Below, piece after piece: positions 7,444 to 16,183 of a stretch of 64,000 nt of DNA (the first letter of the stretch is position 1; each line of letters starts with the position of its first letter). Source of the stretch: Promicromonospora iranensis (GTDB taxonomy: Bacteria > Actinomycetota > Actinomycetes > Actinomycetales > Cellulomonadaceae); assembly GCF_028994805.1 (NCBI RefSeq), contig NZ_JAJQQP010000004.1, positions 372,001 to 436,000 of the forward strand, read 5' to 3'. A program made the position numbers and the translations under genes. The notes beneath the pieces are model-generated. The model saw nothing but the letters and a program-made list of their open reading frames with translations. It made no database searches and was not told the DNA's origin.

Positions 7444-8805
7444 TCAGCTGTGGACCTGGGGGCGGGGCTGCCCCGATGACGCGGGGGCGTCGTGGCTCTC
7501 GGCGATGTCGCTCAGCACCTCGGCGGCGGCGAGCTCGTCGCGTGCGGCGAGCCGGTCGAAGCCGTCCACGGCCGGGTAGACATAGCGGCCCAGCGTCGCG
7601 ATGAGGACCGCGCCGACCACGAGCACGCCCATCAGGACAGGGATGACCGGGTCGTAGGAGCCCAGCTGGTCGTAACCCAGCCCGAGGAGCAGCGGCCCGA
7701 CGGCGCTTCCCAGGATGAACATGGCCTGGACCGGGCCGATGATCTGGCCGAAGTTGCGCATGCCCAGGTACCGGGTGATGAGCAGGGCGAGCAGGTCGCC
7801 CTCGATGCCGAACGCGACGCCGATGAACGCGACCGCGAGGGCGGCGGTGGAGAAGGGCGGCTCGAGGAAGAACATCCCGGCGATGGGGGCGAGGATGACG
7901 ATCGGTCCGACGACCGATCCGTGGACGCGGTCGATGATGACGCCGCCGACGACGCGGCCCACGAGCGAGGCCAGACCGAAGATGACGAGCAGCTGGCCCG
8001 CTTGGCCGTTGCTCAGGCCACGGTCGGTCATCATCGGCACGAGGTGGACCTGGAGCCCGATGATCACGACGCCGACCATGCCCAGGCCGAGCGCGATACC
8101 CCAGAACTGGCGGGTGCGCAGCGACTGGCCGAAGGTCAGGCCGGGGAGCTCCAGGCTGACGTCGCGGTCTCCGACGTGGGTCTCGTGGACCAGTCGTCCG
8201 CGCACGTGCCGCTCGGCGCGGCCGCGCACGAACAGGGTGATCATCGTGACGGACACGACGGCGGCGATCAGTGCCATGTAGCCGTAGGTCTGCCGCCAGC
8301 CGACGCTCTCGATGAGCGCACCGGCCAGCACCGGGCCCAGCGCGGCGCCGAGCCCGATGATGCCCGTGACGATGCCGACGGCGAGTGCACGGTTGTTGTC
8401 GAACCAGCTCACGACGACGCGGGTGGCGGGGATCGCGGTCCCGCCCCCGAAGAAGCCGACGAAGAAGCACGGGATGAAGTAGATGGCCTCGACGGCCGGG
8501 ACCAACCCGATGGCGGCCATCGAGGCGGCGAACAGCACGAAGCTCGGGAGCAGGATGTACCGGGCGGCGTACCGGTCCACGAGCCGGCTGACGATGATCA
8601 GGCCGATGACCATGCCGACGGCCGCGACCGAGTACGCGCCGGTGACGGTCGTACGGCTGAACCCGGTGTCCTCAACGATCGGCAGGACGAAGAGGCCGGT
8701 GGTGGCCAGGTACATCGGGGGGCCGACGGCGTTGGCCGTGCCGGCACCGACGACCACCCACCAGGGGTTTCGGCGTCGGGGGTCGGGCTGGGTGACAGAA
8801 CTCAT
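7444..8805 (-). CDS. MFS transporter
   Basis: 453 aa with AGGAGAAG before the ATG. Twelve hydrophobic segments are visible in two groups of six, with a charged central loop near residues 200-230 (RGRAERHVRGRLVHETHVGDRD). The loop between TM2 and TM3 carries the MFS-type basic motif SRLVDRYAARY. The N-terminal part (NPWWVVVGAGTANAVGPPMYLATTGLFVLPI) resembles monocarboxylate/oxalate-type porters. A hydrophilic, acidic C-terminal tail follows TM12. It lies between two near-duplicate SDR genes on the same strand, so it may move the substrate or product of those reductases. Import or export cannot be decided from sequence. Confidence 0.85.
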   Translation of the reverse strand: MSSVTQPDPRRRNPWWVVVGAGTANAVGPPMYLATTGLFVLPIVEDTGFSRTTVTGAYSVAAVGMVIGLIIVSRLVDRYAARYILLPSFVLFAASMAAIGLVPAVEAIYFIPCFFVGFFGGGTAIPATRVVVSWFDNNRALAVGIVTGIIGLGAALGPVLAGALIESVGWRQTYGYMALIAAVVSVTMITLFVRGRAERHVRGRLVHETHVGDRDVSLELPGLTFGQSLRTRQFWGIALGLGMVGVVIIGLQVHLVPMMTDRGLSNGQAGQLLVIFGLASLVGRVVGGVIIDRVHGSVVGPIVILAPIAGMFFLEPPFSTAALAVAFIGVAFGIEGDLLALLITRYLGMRNFGQIIGPVQAMFILGSAVGPLLLGLGYDQLGSYDPVIPVLMGVLVVGAVLIATLGRYVYPAVDGFDRLAARDELAAAEVLSDIAESHDAPASSGQPRPQVHS

Positions 8806-8857
8806 ATGGCTTCTCCTGCGGCTCGGCTCGTGGGGCTCGCGGCGGTCGGCTGTGCGG

Positions 8858-9802
8858 TCACGCGGTCGGGAAGGAGGTCTTCGTCAGCTCCTCGGACACC
8901 CGCCAGACGCGGGCGGCCTCGGTGAGGCTGCGGAGCGGCCGGTGCATCCGCTGCTCGGCGGGCGCGCCACCCAGGGTGCCCGGGCCGCTGGGACCGTACA
9001 GGGTGCCAGGCTTGGCGGCAGGATCGGTCGCGGCCATGAGGGCGGGCAGCATCGCGGTCTCGATGGTGCCCAGCAGGACGCCGTGCTCCGAGAGCCAGCG
9101 GATCCGCCGGATGTGGGGCGTGTCCTCGGTGCGGCCGAGCTCGGGGCGGGCAGCCAGGAGGCTGGTGGGGGCGACCCCGGGGTGGGAAAGGTTGCTGGTG
9201 ATGCCCCAGCCGCCCGCCCTGCTGCGGCGCTCCAGCTCCAGACCGAACAGCCCGAGCGCGATCTTGGACTGGCGGTACGCGTGCATGACGTTGTACGAAC
9301 GCTCCCAGTTCAGATCGGGCCAGTTGATGGAGCCGCTGGCCGAGGCGACGCTGACCTGGGAGGTCACCCGAGCGCGCCCGGCGCGCAGCAGGGGCAGCAG
9401 GTGGGCGACCAGGGCGAAGTGGCCCAGGTGGTTGGTGCCGAGCTGCAGCTCGAACCCGTCAACCGTGGTCAGCCGCTGCGGCGGCCGCATCACGCCCGCG
9501 TTGTTGATCAGGAGATGGATCGGCCGCCCCTCTTCGCGCAGGGTGTCGCCCAGGGCCGCGACGGACTCCAGCGATGCGAGGTCGAGGTCGCACAGCGAGA
9601 CCTTGGCGCCGGGGGCTGCCCGGTTGATCCTGGTGATCGCGGCCTCACCCTTGGTCCTGTTGCGCACGGGCATGATGACCTCCGCGCCTGCGGCGGCCAG
9701 GCGCCCGGCCATGCCCAGACCCATGCCGTCGCTGGCCCCGGTGACCAGCGCGCGCTTGCCGGTGAGGTCGGGAATGGTGATGTTGATCGGTGTGCGTGGC
9801 AT
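8858..9802 (-). CDS. SDR family oxidoreductase (copy 2 of the SDR-MFS-SDR set)
   Basis: 314 aa. The ATG at 9802 has AAGGAG 8 nt upstream, and the protein then begins [32 protein letters not shown]. The motifs [19 protein letters not shown] and YRQSK show a complete SDR active site. The C-terminal half is nearly superimposable on its sister at 6413 ([37 protein letters not shown]), so they arose by duplication. It is the first gene of the minus-strand run SDR-MFS-SDR, and its start faces the XRE regulator at 10022, the probable controller. The substrate is unknown. Confidence 0.87.
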   Translation of the reverse strand: MPRTPINITIPDLTGKRALVTGASDGMGLGMAGRLAAAGAEVIMPVRNRTKGEAAITRINRAAPGAKVSLCDLDLASLESVAALGDTLREEGRPIHLLINNAGVMRPPQRLTTVDGFELQLGTNHLGHFALVAHLLPLLRAGRARVTSQVSVASASGSINWPDLNWERSYNVMHAYRQSKIALGLFGLELERRSRAGGWGITSNLSHPGVAPTSLLAARPELGRTEDTPHIRRIRWLSEHGVLLGTIETAMLPALMAATDPAAKPGTLYGPSGPGTLGGAPAEQRMHRPLRSLTEAARVWRVSEELTKTSFPTA

Positions 9803-9875
9803 CGCTCTGCTCCTTGGAGTCGTCATGGGCCGGTCGTCGGCCGTGGCACTGATCCTTGGTGGACGACACCGACCT

Positions 9876-9893
9876 ATCCAGGGCCTCCCGATC
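9876..9893 (-). promoter_or_regulatory. Upstream word shared by the two sister SDR genes (copy 2)
   Basis: The + strand reads ATCCAGGGCCTCCCGATC, the counterpart of 7413-7430. It lies in the divergent region between this SDR and the XRE regulator. The palindrome of copy 1 is degraded here (CAGGGCCTC). Confidence 0.35.
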
Positions 9894-10021
9894 ACAGGCT
9901 CACGAGGTCACCGCTCTGCTCGGCACCGGGGCCGACGGACCGTAAGGGGGGATCGACGGGCCGTGGCTACCGTCCGACGCACGGGATACAAACGAGTCAG
10001 TACTCCAGGAAGGGGAGCGTC

Positions 10022-10861
10022 ATGATCGATCGCACCGGGCTGGCCAGCTTTCTGCGCCATCGCCGTGAGGCACTGCAGCCGGAGGACGTCGGCATGCCCC
10101 GCGGCCAGCGGCGCAGGACCAGCGGGCTCCGGCGCGAGGAGGTCGCGACGCTGTGCAACATGTCGGCCGACTACTACGCCCGCCTGGAGCGGGAGCGCGG
10201 CCCGCAGCCGTCGCAGCAGATGCTCGCCTCGATCGCCCAGGGACTGCACCTGTCGATCGACGAGCGCGACCACCTGTTCCGCCTCGCGGGGCACAACCCG
10301 CCACCCAGGGGAACCTCCAGCGAGCACATCAACCCCGGGCTGCTGCGCATCCTCGACCGCTTGGAGGATACTCCCGCGGAGATCGTCACCGAGCTCGGCG
10401 AGACCTTGCGGCAGACGCCGATGGGCGTCGCGCTCACCGGCGACACGACCCGGTACACCGGGCCGGCCCGCAGCATGGGCTACCGGTGGTTCACCGACCC
10501 GAGCTCCCGGACCATCTACGCCCCGAAGGAGCACGCGTTCATGACCCGGATGTATGCCGCCGGGCTGCGCGGGCTCGTCACTCTCCGTGGCCCCGACTCC
10601 CGGGCCGCCTACCTGGCGGACCTGCTCCTGGACAGCAGCGAGGAGTTCCGGCGGGTGTGGGAGGACCACGAGATCGGCGTGCACCCCCACCAGGTCAAGC
10701 ACATCGTCCACCCCGAGGTCGGTGCCCTGGAGCTCAACTGCCAGCGGCTTGTCGATCCGGATCAGGCGCACTCCCTGATGGTCTACACCGCCGTCCCCGG
10801 CACCGAGAGCTACGAGAAGCTGCAGGTCCTGTCCGTCATCGGCGCGCAGTCGCTCCGCTGA
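10022..10861 (+). CDS. XRE-family regulator with MmyB/MLTR-like ligand domain
   Basis: 279 aa. AGGAAGGGGAG precedes the ATG. The HTH spans about residues 8-70: LASFLRHRREALQPEDVG, GLRREEVATLCNMSADYYARLERERG and SQQMLASIAQGLHL. The ligand domain keeps the family's GYRWFTDPSSR and ends LMVYTAVPGTESYEKLQVLSVIG. It is divergent from the SDR-MFS-SDR run and is followed 43 nt later by another SDR in the same orientation. One regulator thus stands between reductase genes on both sides, a strong contextual case for local control. Unlike its two paralogues, no perfect GGACG palindrome is visible upstream. Confidence 0.85.
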   Translation: MIDRTGLASFLRHRREALQPEDVGMPRGQRRRTSGLRREEVATLCNMSADYYARLERERGPQPSQQMLASIAQGLHLSIDERDHLFRLAGHNPPPRGTSSEHINPGLLRILDRLEDTPAEIVTELGETLRQTPMGVALTGDTTRYTGPARSMGYRWFTDPSSRTIYAPKEHAFMTRMYAAGLRGLVTLRGPDSRAAYLADLLLDSSEEFRRVWEDHEIGVHPHQVKHIVHPEVGALELNCQRLVDPDQAHSLMVYTAVPGTESYEKLQVLSVIGAQSLR

Positions 10862-10904
10862 AGCCACGGCTGACCACCCACACCAGACACACAGGAAGGG
10901 CGTC

Positions 10905-11660
10905 ATGCCCACTCACCGCATCGCACTCGTCACCGGAGCCAACCAGGGCATGGGAAAGCAGGTCGCGAAAGAGCTGGTCGCCGACGGGCTCACCGTGTTC
11001 GTGGGGTCTCGCGACCTCGCCCGCGGTGAGACGGCGGCCGCCGAGATCGGCGACGGTGCCATCGCGCTCCAGCTCGACGTGACCGACGCGGCATCCGTCA
11101 CCAGGGCGGCCGAGCGGATCCAGCAGGAGGTAGGCCGCCTGGACCTGCTCGTCAACAACGCCGCGATCTCCACCACGCGCACCGACGTCCAGGACATGGC
11201 CGAGCTCCGTGCGCTGGGACAGCCCAGCGTCGTCCGTCTCGACGAGGTGCGGGCCGTCTGGGAGGTGAACGTCCTCGGGGTCCTGGCGGTGTACCAGGCG
11301 ATGCTGCCGCTGCTGCGTAGGTCGCCGGACGCACGCATCGTGAACGTGACGAGCGCGCAGGGCTCGCTGACGACCATGGCCGACCCGGCCCTCCCGTTCC
11401 ACAAGACCTTCGAGCCGGTCTACTCCGCGTCGAAGACCGCGCTCAACGCGGTGACGCTGTCCATGATGATCGAGCTGGAGGAGACCGACATCAAGGTCAA
11501 CCTCGTCTCGCCCGGCTTCGCGAACACCGCCCTGGTCAACTTCGAGGGAACGGAGTCGGTCGAGGACGCGTGTCGCGAGGTGGTGCGCGTCGCCCGCCTC
11601 GGGCCGGACGGCCCGACCGGTACGTTCACCACCTGGGAGGGTGTGGGCCTCCCGTGGTGA
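10905..11660 (+). CDS. SDR family NAD(P)-dependent oxidoreductase
   Basis: 251 aa, with AGGAAGG before the ATG. It begins directly with the Rossmann strand (HRIALVTGANQGMGKQVAKELV). NNAA (LLVNNAAIS), the catalytic serine (VNVTSAQGSL) and YSASK (PVYSASKTALNAV) are all present, followed by VNLVSPGF. This is a classical carbonyl-reductase-like SDR of normal length. The gap of 43 nt from the XRE gene and the shared direction suggest co-transcription with that regulator. The substrate cannot be inferred. The end is followed by short direct repeats of GACGGTCAGGCGT, with no convincing terminator. Confidence 0.87.
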   Translation: MPTHRIALVTGANQGMGKQVAKELVADGLTVFVGSRDLARGETAAAEIGDGAIALQLDVTDAASVTRAAERIQQEVGRLDLLVNNAAISTTRTDVQDMAELRALGQPSVVRLDEVRAVWEVNVLGVLAVYQAMLPLLRRSPDARIVNVTSAQGSLTTMADPALPFHKTFEPVYSASKTALNAVTLSMMIELEETDIKVNLVSPGFANTALVNFEGTESVEDACREVVRVARLGPDGPTGTFTTWEGVGLPW

Positions 11661-11738
11661 CAGCGACCTGACGGTCAGGCGTCGACGGTCAGGCGTGGCG
11701 TGCGCTCTCCGGGACGACGGCGTGCTCCGGGAGCCCGC

Positions 11739-12329
11739 TCAGCCCTGGACAAGACTCATGGAGACGTAGGCGGAGAAGCCCGCCCGCTTCGTGAACCGGA
11801 CCGGGCGGCGCGCGGACTCACCGAAGCCGAGCTTGCGGTACAGGCCCAGCGCGGGAGCGTTCGTGTCCTTGATGTCGCGCAGGACGTACTCCCGGTACTC
11901 CGGCAGCGCCAGCAGGTGGCGCATGAGCGCGGTCGCGACGCCACGTCCCTGGAATCGCGGGGCGGTGGTGACGAAGCCGATCTCCGCGAGGCCGTCCCGT
12001 GCGCCGTCATACGCGCCGAGGAACTGGCTGCGGACGATGAGGTAGCTGGTCGTGCCGTGGACGGGACCGAGATGCTGCCGGAACTCGGCCCAGCGCGGGG
12101 CGAAGCACTCCTGCGCGGCTTCGGTGAGGGAGGCGATGGCCGCCGGTTCGCCGTCCACGACCGCGATGTAGAAGCGGTCGAGCAGCACCATGTGCGCGAA
12201 GGTGTCCACGAGCTGGCGCGCGTCGCCGGAGAAGGAGGCGAAGTCCTCGGCGAAGCCGCGGACGAGCACGTCGGTGATGCCGCGCCGGTACGGCTCGCCC
12301 AGCTCGTCGCCGCGCTTGACCTCGATCAT
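11739..12329 (-). CDS. GNAT family N-acetyltransferase
   Basis: 196 aa. The acetyl-CoA binding signature is clear: FVTTAPRFQGRGVATALMRHLL (the Q/RxxGxG/A motif A) near residues 120-140. It is followed by the C-terminal motif B region VLRDIKDTNAPALGLYRKLGFGES, where Asn-x-x-Ala-xx-LYxxxGF is typical of GNATs. The first 110 residues are a less conserved substrate-side domain. It acts in the cytoplasm, acetylating an unknown amine. It converges on the SDR at 10905 and is divergent from the GH127 gene, with about 209 nt between the starts in which I see no clear operator. Confidence 0.8.
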   Translation of the reverse strand: MIEVKRGDELGEPYRRGITDVLVRGFAEDFASFSGDARQLVDTFAHMVLLDRFYIAVVDGEPAAIASLTEAAQECFAPRWAEFRQHLGPVHGTTSYLIVRSQFLGAYDGARDGLAEIGFVTTAPRFQGRGVATALMRHLLALPEYREYVLRDIKDTNAPALGLYRKLGFGESARRPVRFTKRAGFSAYVSMSLVQG

Positions 12330-12538
12330 CGGTCACCGCTCCGGTTCGACGGCCGGCAGACCGAGCCGTTCTCGGACCTCACCTGGTGCCCTCCTCCGCG
12401 CGGTCAGCTGCGATGCAGCGTAGAGGATTCCGCGTGGTCGGCACGAGCGACCGGGCCGTGACCGTTTCCCGTAGAGTCACGCCGCCCGTGCACAGCCCGA
12501 CGACGGAGCTGTGAGACCTTGCAAGGAGCCGACCCTCC

Positions 12539-14863
12539 GTGACCCACCCACAGCCCATGATCGCCGGCCGCACGTTCCCGCTGGGGACCGTCCGGCTCGC
12601 TCCCGGACCGTTCGCCGTCGCCCAGCAGCGGGCGCTGGAGGCGCTGCTCGACATCGACCTCGACCGGCTCCTCGCCCCGTACCTCGCCTCGGCGGGGATC
12701 GGCGGACGGGCCGAGCCGTACGGCGACTGGGAGAGCGGGGGGCTCGACGGTCACATCGGCGGTCATGTGCTGTCCGCGCACGCGAAGCTGTGGGCCGTGA
12801 CCGGCCAGGACGTGCTGCGCGACCGCATGGAGCACCTGCTCGACGTGCTGGAGCGCTGCCAGGACGCGGTCGGCACCGGCTACGTCGGCGGGGTCCCGGA
12901 CGGGCCGGCCCTCGGTGAGGAGCTCGCCGCGGGGCGCGTCGACGCCGACCTGTTCTCCCTCAACGGCCGGTGGGTGCCGGTCTACAACCTGCACAAGACG
13001 CTCGCCGGACTCATCGACGCGGCGACCCATGGGCGCTCTGCGCGCGCCCTGACCATGGCGACGCGCTGGGCCGACTGGTGGCTGACGGTCACCGGGGCGC
13101 TCACCGACGCACAGGTCGAGCAGGTCCTCACAGCCGAGTTCGGCGGGCTCAACGAGGCCTTCGTGGAGCTGGGCCGGCTCACCGGCCGCGAGGACCTCGT
13201 CGCCGAGGGGCGCCGGCTGGCCCACCGCACGCTGCTGGATCCCCTGGCCGACGGCGGCGACCCGCTGGACGGGCTCCACGCCAACACGCAGATCCCGAAG
13301 GTGCTGGGCTACCAGCGCCTGGCCGGCCTCGCCCCGGACGGCGACCCGGACACCGCGCGGTTCGCGGCCGCGGCTGACGCCTTCTGGTCCTCGGTGGTCG
13401 AGCGCCGTACGCTGGCGATCGGCGGGAACAGCGTGCGCGAGCACTTCCATCCGGCGTCGGACTTCACCGAGGTCATGACGGACCGGGAGGGACCGGAGAC
13501 CTGCAACACGCACAACATGGTCGAGCTCGCGCGTCTCCGGCTCGAGCACGGACATGACGGCGCCGCGATCGAGCTCGCCGAGCGTGCGCTCTTCAACCAC
13601 CTGGTCTCGTCCGTCCACCCACGGCGCGGGGGCTTCGTGTACTTCACGCCGATGCGGCCCGCGCACTACCGGGTGTACTCCCGACCGCACCTGTCCATGT
13701 GGTGCTGCGTGGGCTCCGGCCTCGAAGGCCACACGCGGTACAACGAGCTCGTCTACACCCACGACGGCCCCGACCTCCGGGTGGAGCTCTACGTGCCGTC
13801 GGAGCTCGACTGGGCGGAGGAGGGCCTGCGGGTCCAGCTGTCGACCGAGCTGCCGTTCCGTGACGAGGCGCGTGTCGTCGTCACCTCGGCCTCGCCCACG
13901 GCGCGCACGATCCGCCTCCGCGTCCCGGCCTGGGCGGAGCTCGTGGGCCTGAGCGTCGACGACGAGCCGGTCTCCGCTCCCGTCGTCGACGGTTACGCCG
14001 AGGTCGCCCGGACCTGGAGCGGCGTGACGGTCGTGACCGTCCGGTTCGCGCCCCGGCTCGTCGCGGAAGGGCTGCCGGACGGGTCCGGCTGGGTGGCGTT
14101 CCGCTACGGCCCCGTCGTGCTCGCGTCGCGCGACGGCGGCGACGACCTCGCGGGTCTTGTCGCGGGGCCGGACCGCATGGCGCACGTGGCCCACGGCCGG
14201 AAGGTGCCGATGCGGCGCAGCGGCATCGTGGCCGCCGAGCCGCCGGAGTCGGCCGTGTCCACCGTCGACGCGCGCACGCTGACCTTCGAGCTCGAGGTGC
14301 TGCGGGAGCGGTCCGGCGAGCTCGTTCCCGCCACCGTGCTGCTCGAACCCTTCGCGGGCATCCACGACGAGCGCTACAGCATCTACTTCGCGGCCGACGC
14401 CGACCCGTCCCGGGCCCTCGCGGTCCTCACGGCACTCGACGACGCCGACGCCTCGGCGGTCTTCGACAAGGTCACGGCCGGTGAGCAGCAGCCCGAGGTG
14501 GACCACGGGTTCACGGGGGAGAGGACCCGGGCGGGCGGGTCCGGCGGGATCCACTGGCGCACCACGACGGGATGGTTCGAGTACCGGCTCCGCTGCCCGG
14601 ACGGCGCGGCACTGGTGCGGGCTCGCTTCGTCGACCGGGTCTCCAGCCGGCGCAGGGTGCTGCTCAACGGCCTCGAGGTCGGCCCGGCTCGGACCCTGAG
14701 GGCACCGGCCGACGGTGCGGGCCCCGCGGAGCACGAGTACGACCTCACGGAGACCGTGCGCGGGGCGGGTGTCCCGGGCGAGGTGGTGTTCCGCGTCGAG
14801 GCGGTGGACGGCGCGGACAGCGGCGACCTGCTGGGCGTCGAGGTGATCCTGCGGTCGACGTGA
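12539..14863 (+). CDS. Glycoside hydrolase family 127, beta-L-arabinofuranosidase
   Basis: 774 aa from GTG. AAGGAG lies about 11 nt upstream. The protein starts without a signal peptide, so it should work inside the cell on imported oligosaccharides. The catalytic metal site of GH127 (formerly DUF1680) is intact: Glu320 and Cys322 in GPETCNT, and Cys389-Cys390 in MWCCVGSG. These match the Glu-Cys and Cys-Cys zinc ligands, including the cysteine nucleophile, known from the bifidobacterial enzyme HypBA1. The alpha/alpha-barrel region (about 1-410) precedes beta-sandwich domains with LRVPAW and YGPVVLA. The C-terminal 100 residues (GGIHWRTTTGWFEYRLR) are a further beta domain. Likely role: removal of terminal beta-L-Araf from plant or glycoprotein glycans. 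No transporter is adjacent. Confidence 0.9.
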   Translation: MTHPQPMIAGRTFPLGTVRLAPGPFAVAQQRALEALLDIDLDRLLAPYLASAGIGGRAEPYGDWESGGLDGHIGGHVLSAHAKLWAVTGQDVLRDRMEHLLDVLERCQDAVGTGYVGGVPDGPALGEELAAGRVDADLFSLNGRWVPVYNLHKTLAGLIDAATHGRSARALTMATRWADWWLTVTGALTDAQVEQVLTAEFGGLNEAFVELGRLTGREDLVAEGRRLAHRTLLDPLADGGDPLDGLHANTQIPKVLGYQRLAGLAPDGDPDTARFAAAADAFWSSVVERRTLAIGGNSVREHFHPASDFTEVMTDREGPETCNTHNMVELARLRLEHGHDGAAIELAERALFNHLVSSVHPRRGGFVYFTPMRPAHYRVYSRPHLSMWCCVGSGLEGHTRYNELVYTHDGPDLRVELYVPSELDWAEEGLRVQLSTELPFRDEARVVVTSASPTARTIRLRVPAWAELVGLSVDDEPVSAPVVDGYAEVARTWSGVTVVTVRFAPRLVAEGLPDGSGWVAFRYGPVVLASRDGGDDLAGLVAGPDRMAHVAHGRKVPMRRSGIVAAEPPESAVSTVDARTLTFELEVLRERSGELVPATVLLEPFAGIHDERYSIYFAADADPSRALAVLTALDDADASAVFDKVTAGEQQPEVDHGFTGERTRAGGSGGIHWRTTTGWFEYRLRCPDGAALVRARFVDRVSSRRRVLLNGLEVGPARTLRAPADGAGPAEHEYDLTETVRGAGVPGEVVFRVEAVDGADSGDLLGVEVILRST

Positions 14864-14955
14864 TCCTGCAGGAGGGCTGACCCGGGGTTCCGCTCACCGA
14901 CCGCCCCACGTCGCCCGGAGTTCACCTGTCCGTCAGCACCCGGCGCTTGCATGGG

Positions 14956-14967
14956 CTGACTAGTCAG
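14956..14967. promoter_or_regulatory. 12-bp palindrome CTGACTAGTCAG
   Basis: A perfect palindrome 8 nt upstream of the AAGGAG ribosome site of the secreted phosphodiesterase-like gene. It could be a repressor site or a promoter element. Short palindromes also arise by chance, so support is modest. Confidence 0.3.
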
Positions 14968-14986
14968 GCGGAAGAAGGAGACGAAC

Positions 14987-15835
14987 GTGCGCGGAAGAAC
15001 CATCGTCGGAGCGGCCCTGGCGGCCGCGACCCTGCTCGGCGGGCTCGCCGCGCCGGCGTCGGCCACGCCGCCCGGGGGCGGCGTCGACCTGGGCGAGCCG
15101 CACGACGCCGCGCACGCCCACAACGACTACGAGCACGAGCGCCCGCTCCACGACGCGCTCTCCCACGGCTTCACGAGCGTCGAGGCCGACGTCTGGCTGG
15201 TCGACGGCGAGCTGCTCGTCGCGCACGACCTCGTCGACGTGGACCCCGCCCGGACGCTGGAGAGCCTCTACCTCGACCCGCTCCAGGACCTGGTGCGGGG
15301 CCGCGGCCGCAGCGTCTACCCCGGCTGGGACGGCAGCCTCCAGCTGCTCATCGACATCAAGTCCGACGGCGAGGCCACCTACGCCGCGATCCACGAGGCG
15401 CTCGCCGAGCACGGCCGGATCATGACGCGTTCCGTGCACGACCGGGTGCGGACCGGCCCCGTGACCGCCGTCATCAGCGGCAACCGGCCGCTGGAGACCA
15501 TGAAGGCGCAGCCGGTGCGCTACGCGTTCTACGACGGGCGGTCCGGCGACCTGGGCTCCGGTCTCCCGGCGAGCCTGATGCCGCTGGTCAGCGACAACTG
15601 GACCAGGCTCTTCACGTGGCAGGGCGTGGGCGAGATGCCGGCCGCCGAGCGGGAGCGCCTGCACGCCTTCGTGGACCAGGCCCACGCCGCGGGCTACCGC
15701 GTCCGGTTCTGGGCCACGCCCGACCAGCCGGGGGCCGCGCGCGACGCGATGTGGACCGAGCTCGCCGACGCCGGCGTGGACCACATCAACACCGACGACC
15801 TGCCAGGCCTGGACACCTTCCTCACCCACCGCTAA
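14987..15835 (+). CDS. Secreted phosphatidylinositol-phospholipase-C/GDPD-like phosphodiesterase
   Basis: 282 aa, GTG start with AAGGAG 7 nt upstream. A Sec signal peptide (RGRTIVGAALAAATLLGGLAAPASA) ends with a good AxA site. The mature protein opens with AHAHNDYEHERPLHDALSHG, the His-Asn-Asp-Tyr motif of the AIM6-like branch of the PI-PLC/glycerophosphodiester phosphodiesterase TIM barrels. SVEADVWLVDGELLVAHD (the metal Glu/Asp and second His) follows, then LLIDIKSDG and RFWATPD. These supply the two catalytic histidines and acidic metal ligands. It probably cleaves phosphodiester head groups outside the cell. The exact substrate is unknown. The gene ends at the dispersed hairpin at 15843. 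Confidence 0.78.
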   Translation: MRGRTIVGAALAAATLLGGLAAPASATPPGGGVDLGEPHDAAHAHNDYEHERPLHDALSHGFTSVEADVWLVDGELLVAHDLVDVDPARTLESLYLDPLQDLVRGRGRSVYPGWDGSLQLLIDIKSDGEATYAAIHEALAEHGRIMTRSVHDRVRTGPVTAVISGNRPLETMKAQPVRYAFYDGRSGDLGSGLPASLMPLVSDNWTRLFTWQGVGEMPAAERERLHAFVDQAHAAGYRVRFWATPDQPGAARDAMWTELADAGVDHINTDDLPGLDTFLTHR

Positions 15836-15842
15836 TCCCTGC

Positions 15843-15919
15843 CCCGACCCGTTGAGTGCTGGCAATGTGCGCCGAATCGGCCTGAGAGACCACAAATAGC
15901 CAGCACTCAACGGGTCGGG
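15843..15919. repeat. Dispersed intergenic hairpin, family A, copy 1
   Basis: Arms at 15843-15863 and 15899-15919 are perfect complements over 21 bp, with a 35-nt loop. The arm contains CGTTGAGTGCTGG, the family word also found in both arms at 21770-21832 and 50347-50409. It sits between the converging phosphodiesterase and DUF6510 genes, so it probably works as a two-way terminator. Conservation of the arm sequence goes beyond what termination needs. Confidence 0.8.
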
Positions 15920-15925
15920 TGGGGG

Positions 15926-16183
15926 TCAGCGGCGGAGTTCGATCGCGCTCAGGCCCGCCAGGCTGAGGATGAGGCGGTCGCCCGCGTCGACGATCGTCGC
16001 GAGCACCTGGTCGCACCCGGCGCAGCGGGCGACGAGCCCTGGCGCGCTGGTGTAGACCATGGCCTCGGCGATCGCGGACATCCGCCCGCAGCCGCCGCAC
16101 CGTGCGCGGGCCGCCGTCACGTCGGTGGTGAACACCTCGGAGAGTGCGCCGGCGAGGACATTGCCGTCCAGGTGATCGGTCAT
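15926..16183 (-). CDS. DUF6510 family zinc-ribbon-like small protein
   Basis: 85 aa. Two CxxC pairs, RCGGCGRM (near residue 30) and RCAGCDQV (near 54), sit about 20 residues apart, suggesting a small zinc ribbon. The C-terminus LILSLAGLSAIELRR is hydrophobic then basic. The ATG follows directly after the stop of the ferredoxin reductase gene with no gap, so the two are translationally coupled. The three-gene order molybdoenzyme - ferredoxin reductase - DUF6510 suggests an accessory or electron-transfer partner of that redox pair. The function is not known. Confidence 0.75.
   Translation of the reverse strand: MTDHLDGNVLAGALSEVFTTDVTAARARCGGCGRMSAIAEAMVYTSAPGLVARCAGCDQVLATIVDAGDRLILSLAGLSAIELRR

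Noticed and set aside
7492-8925. A long plus-strand open frame opposite the MFS gene
   Set aside because: Its product is an Asp/Glu/His/Arg-rich low-complexity string typical of antisense frames of hydrophobic membrane genes.
12404-14734. A 776-codon open frame on the minus strand opposite the GH127 gene
   Set aside because: High-GC codon bias leaves the opposite strand open. The frame has no family motifs, while the plus strand has a complete GH127 active site.
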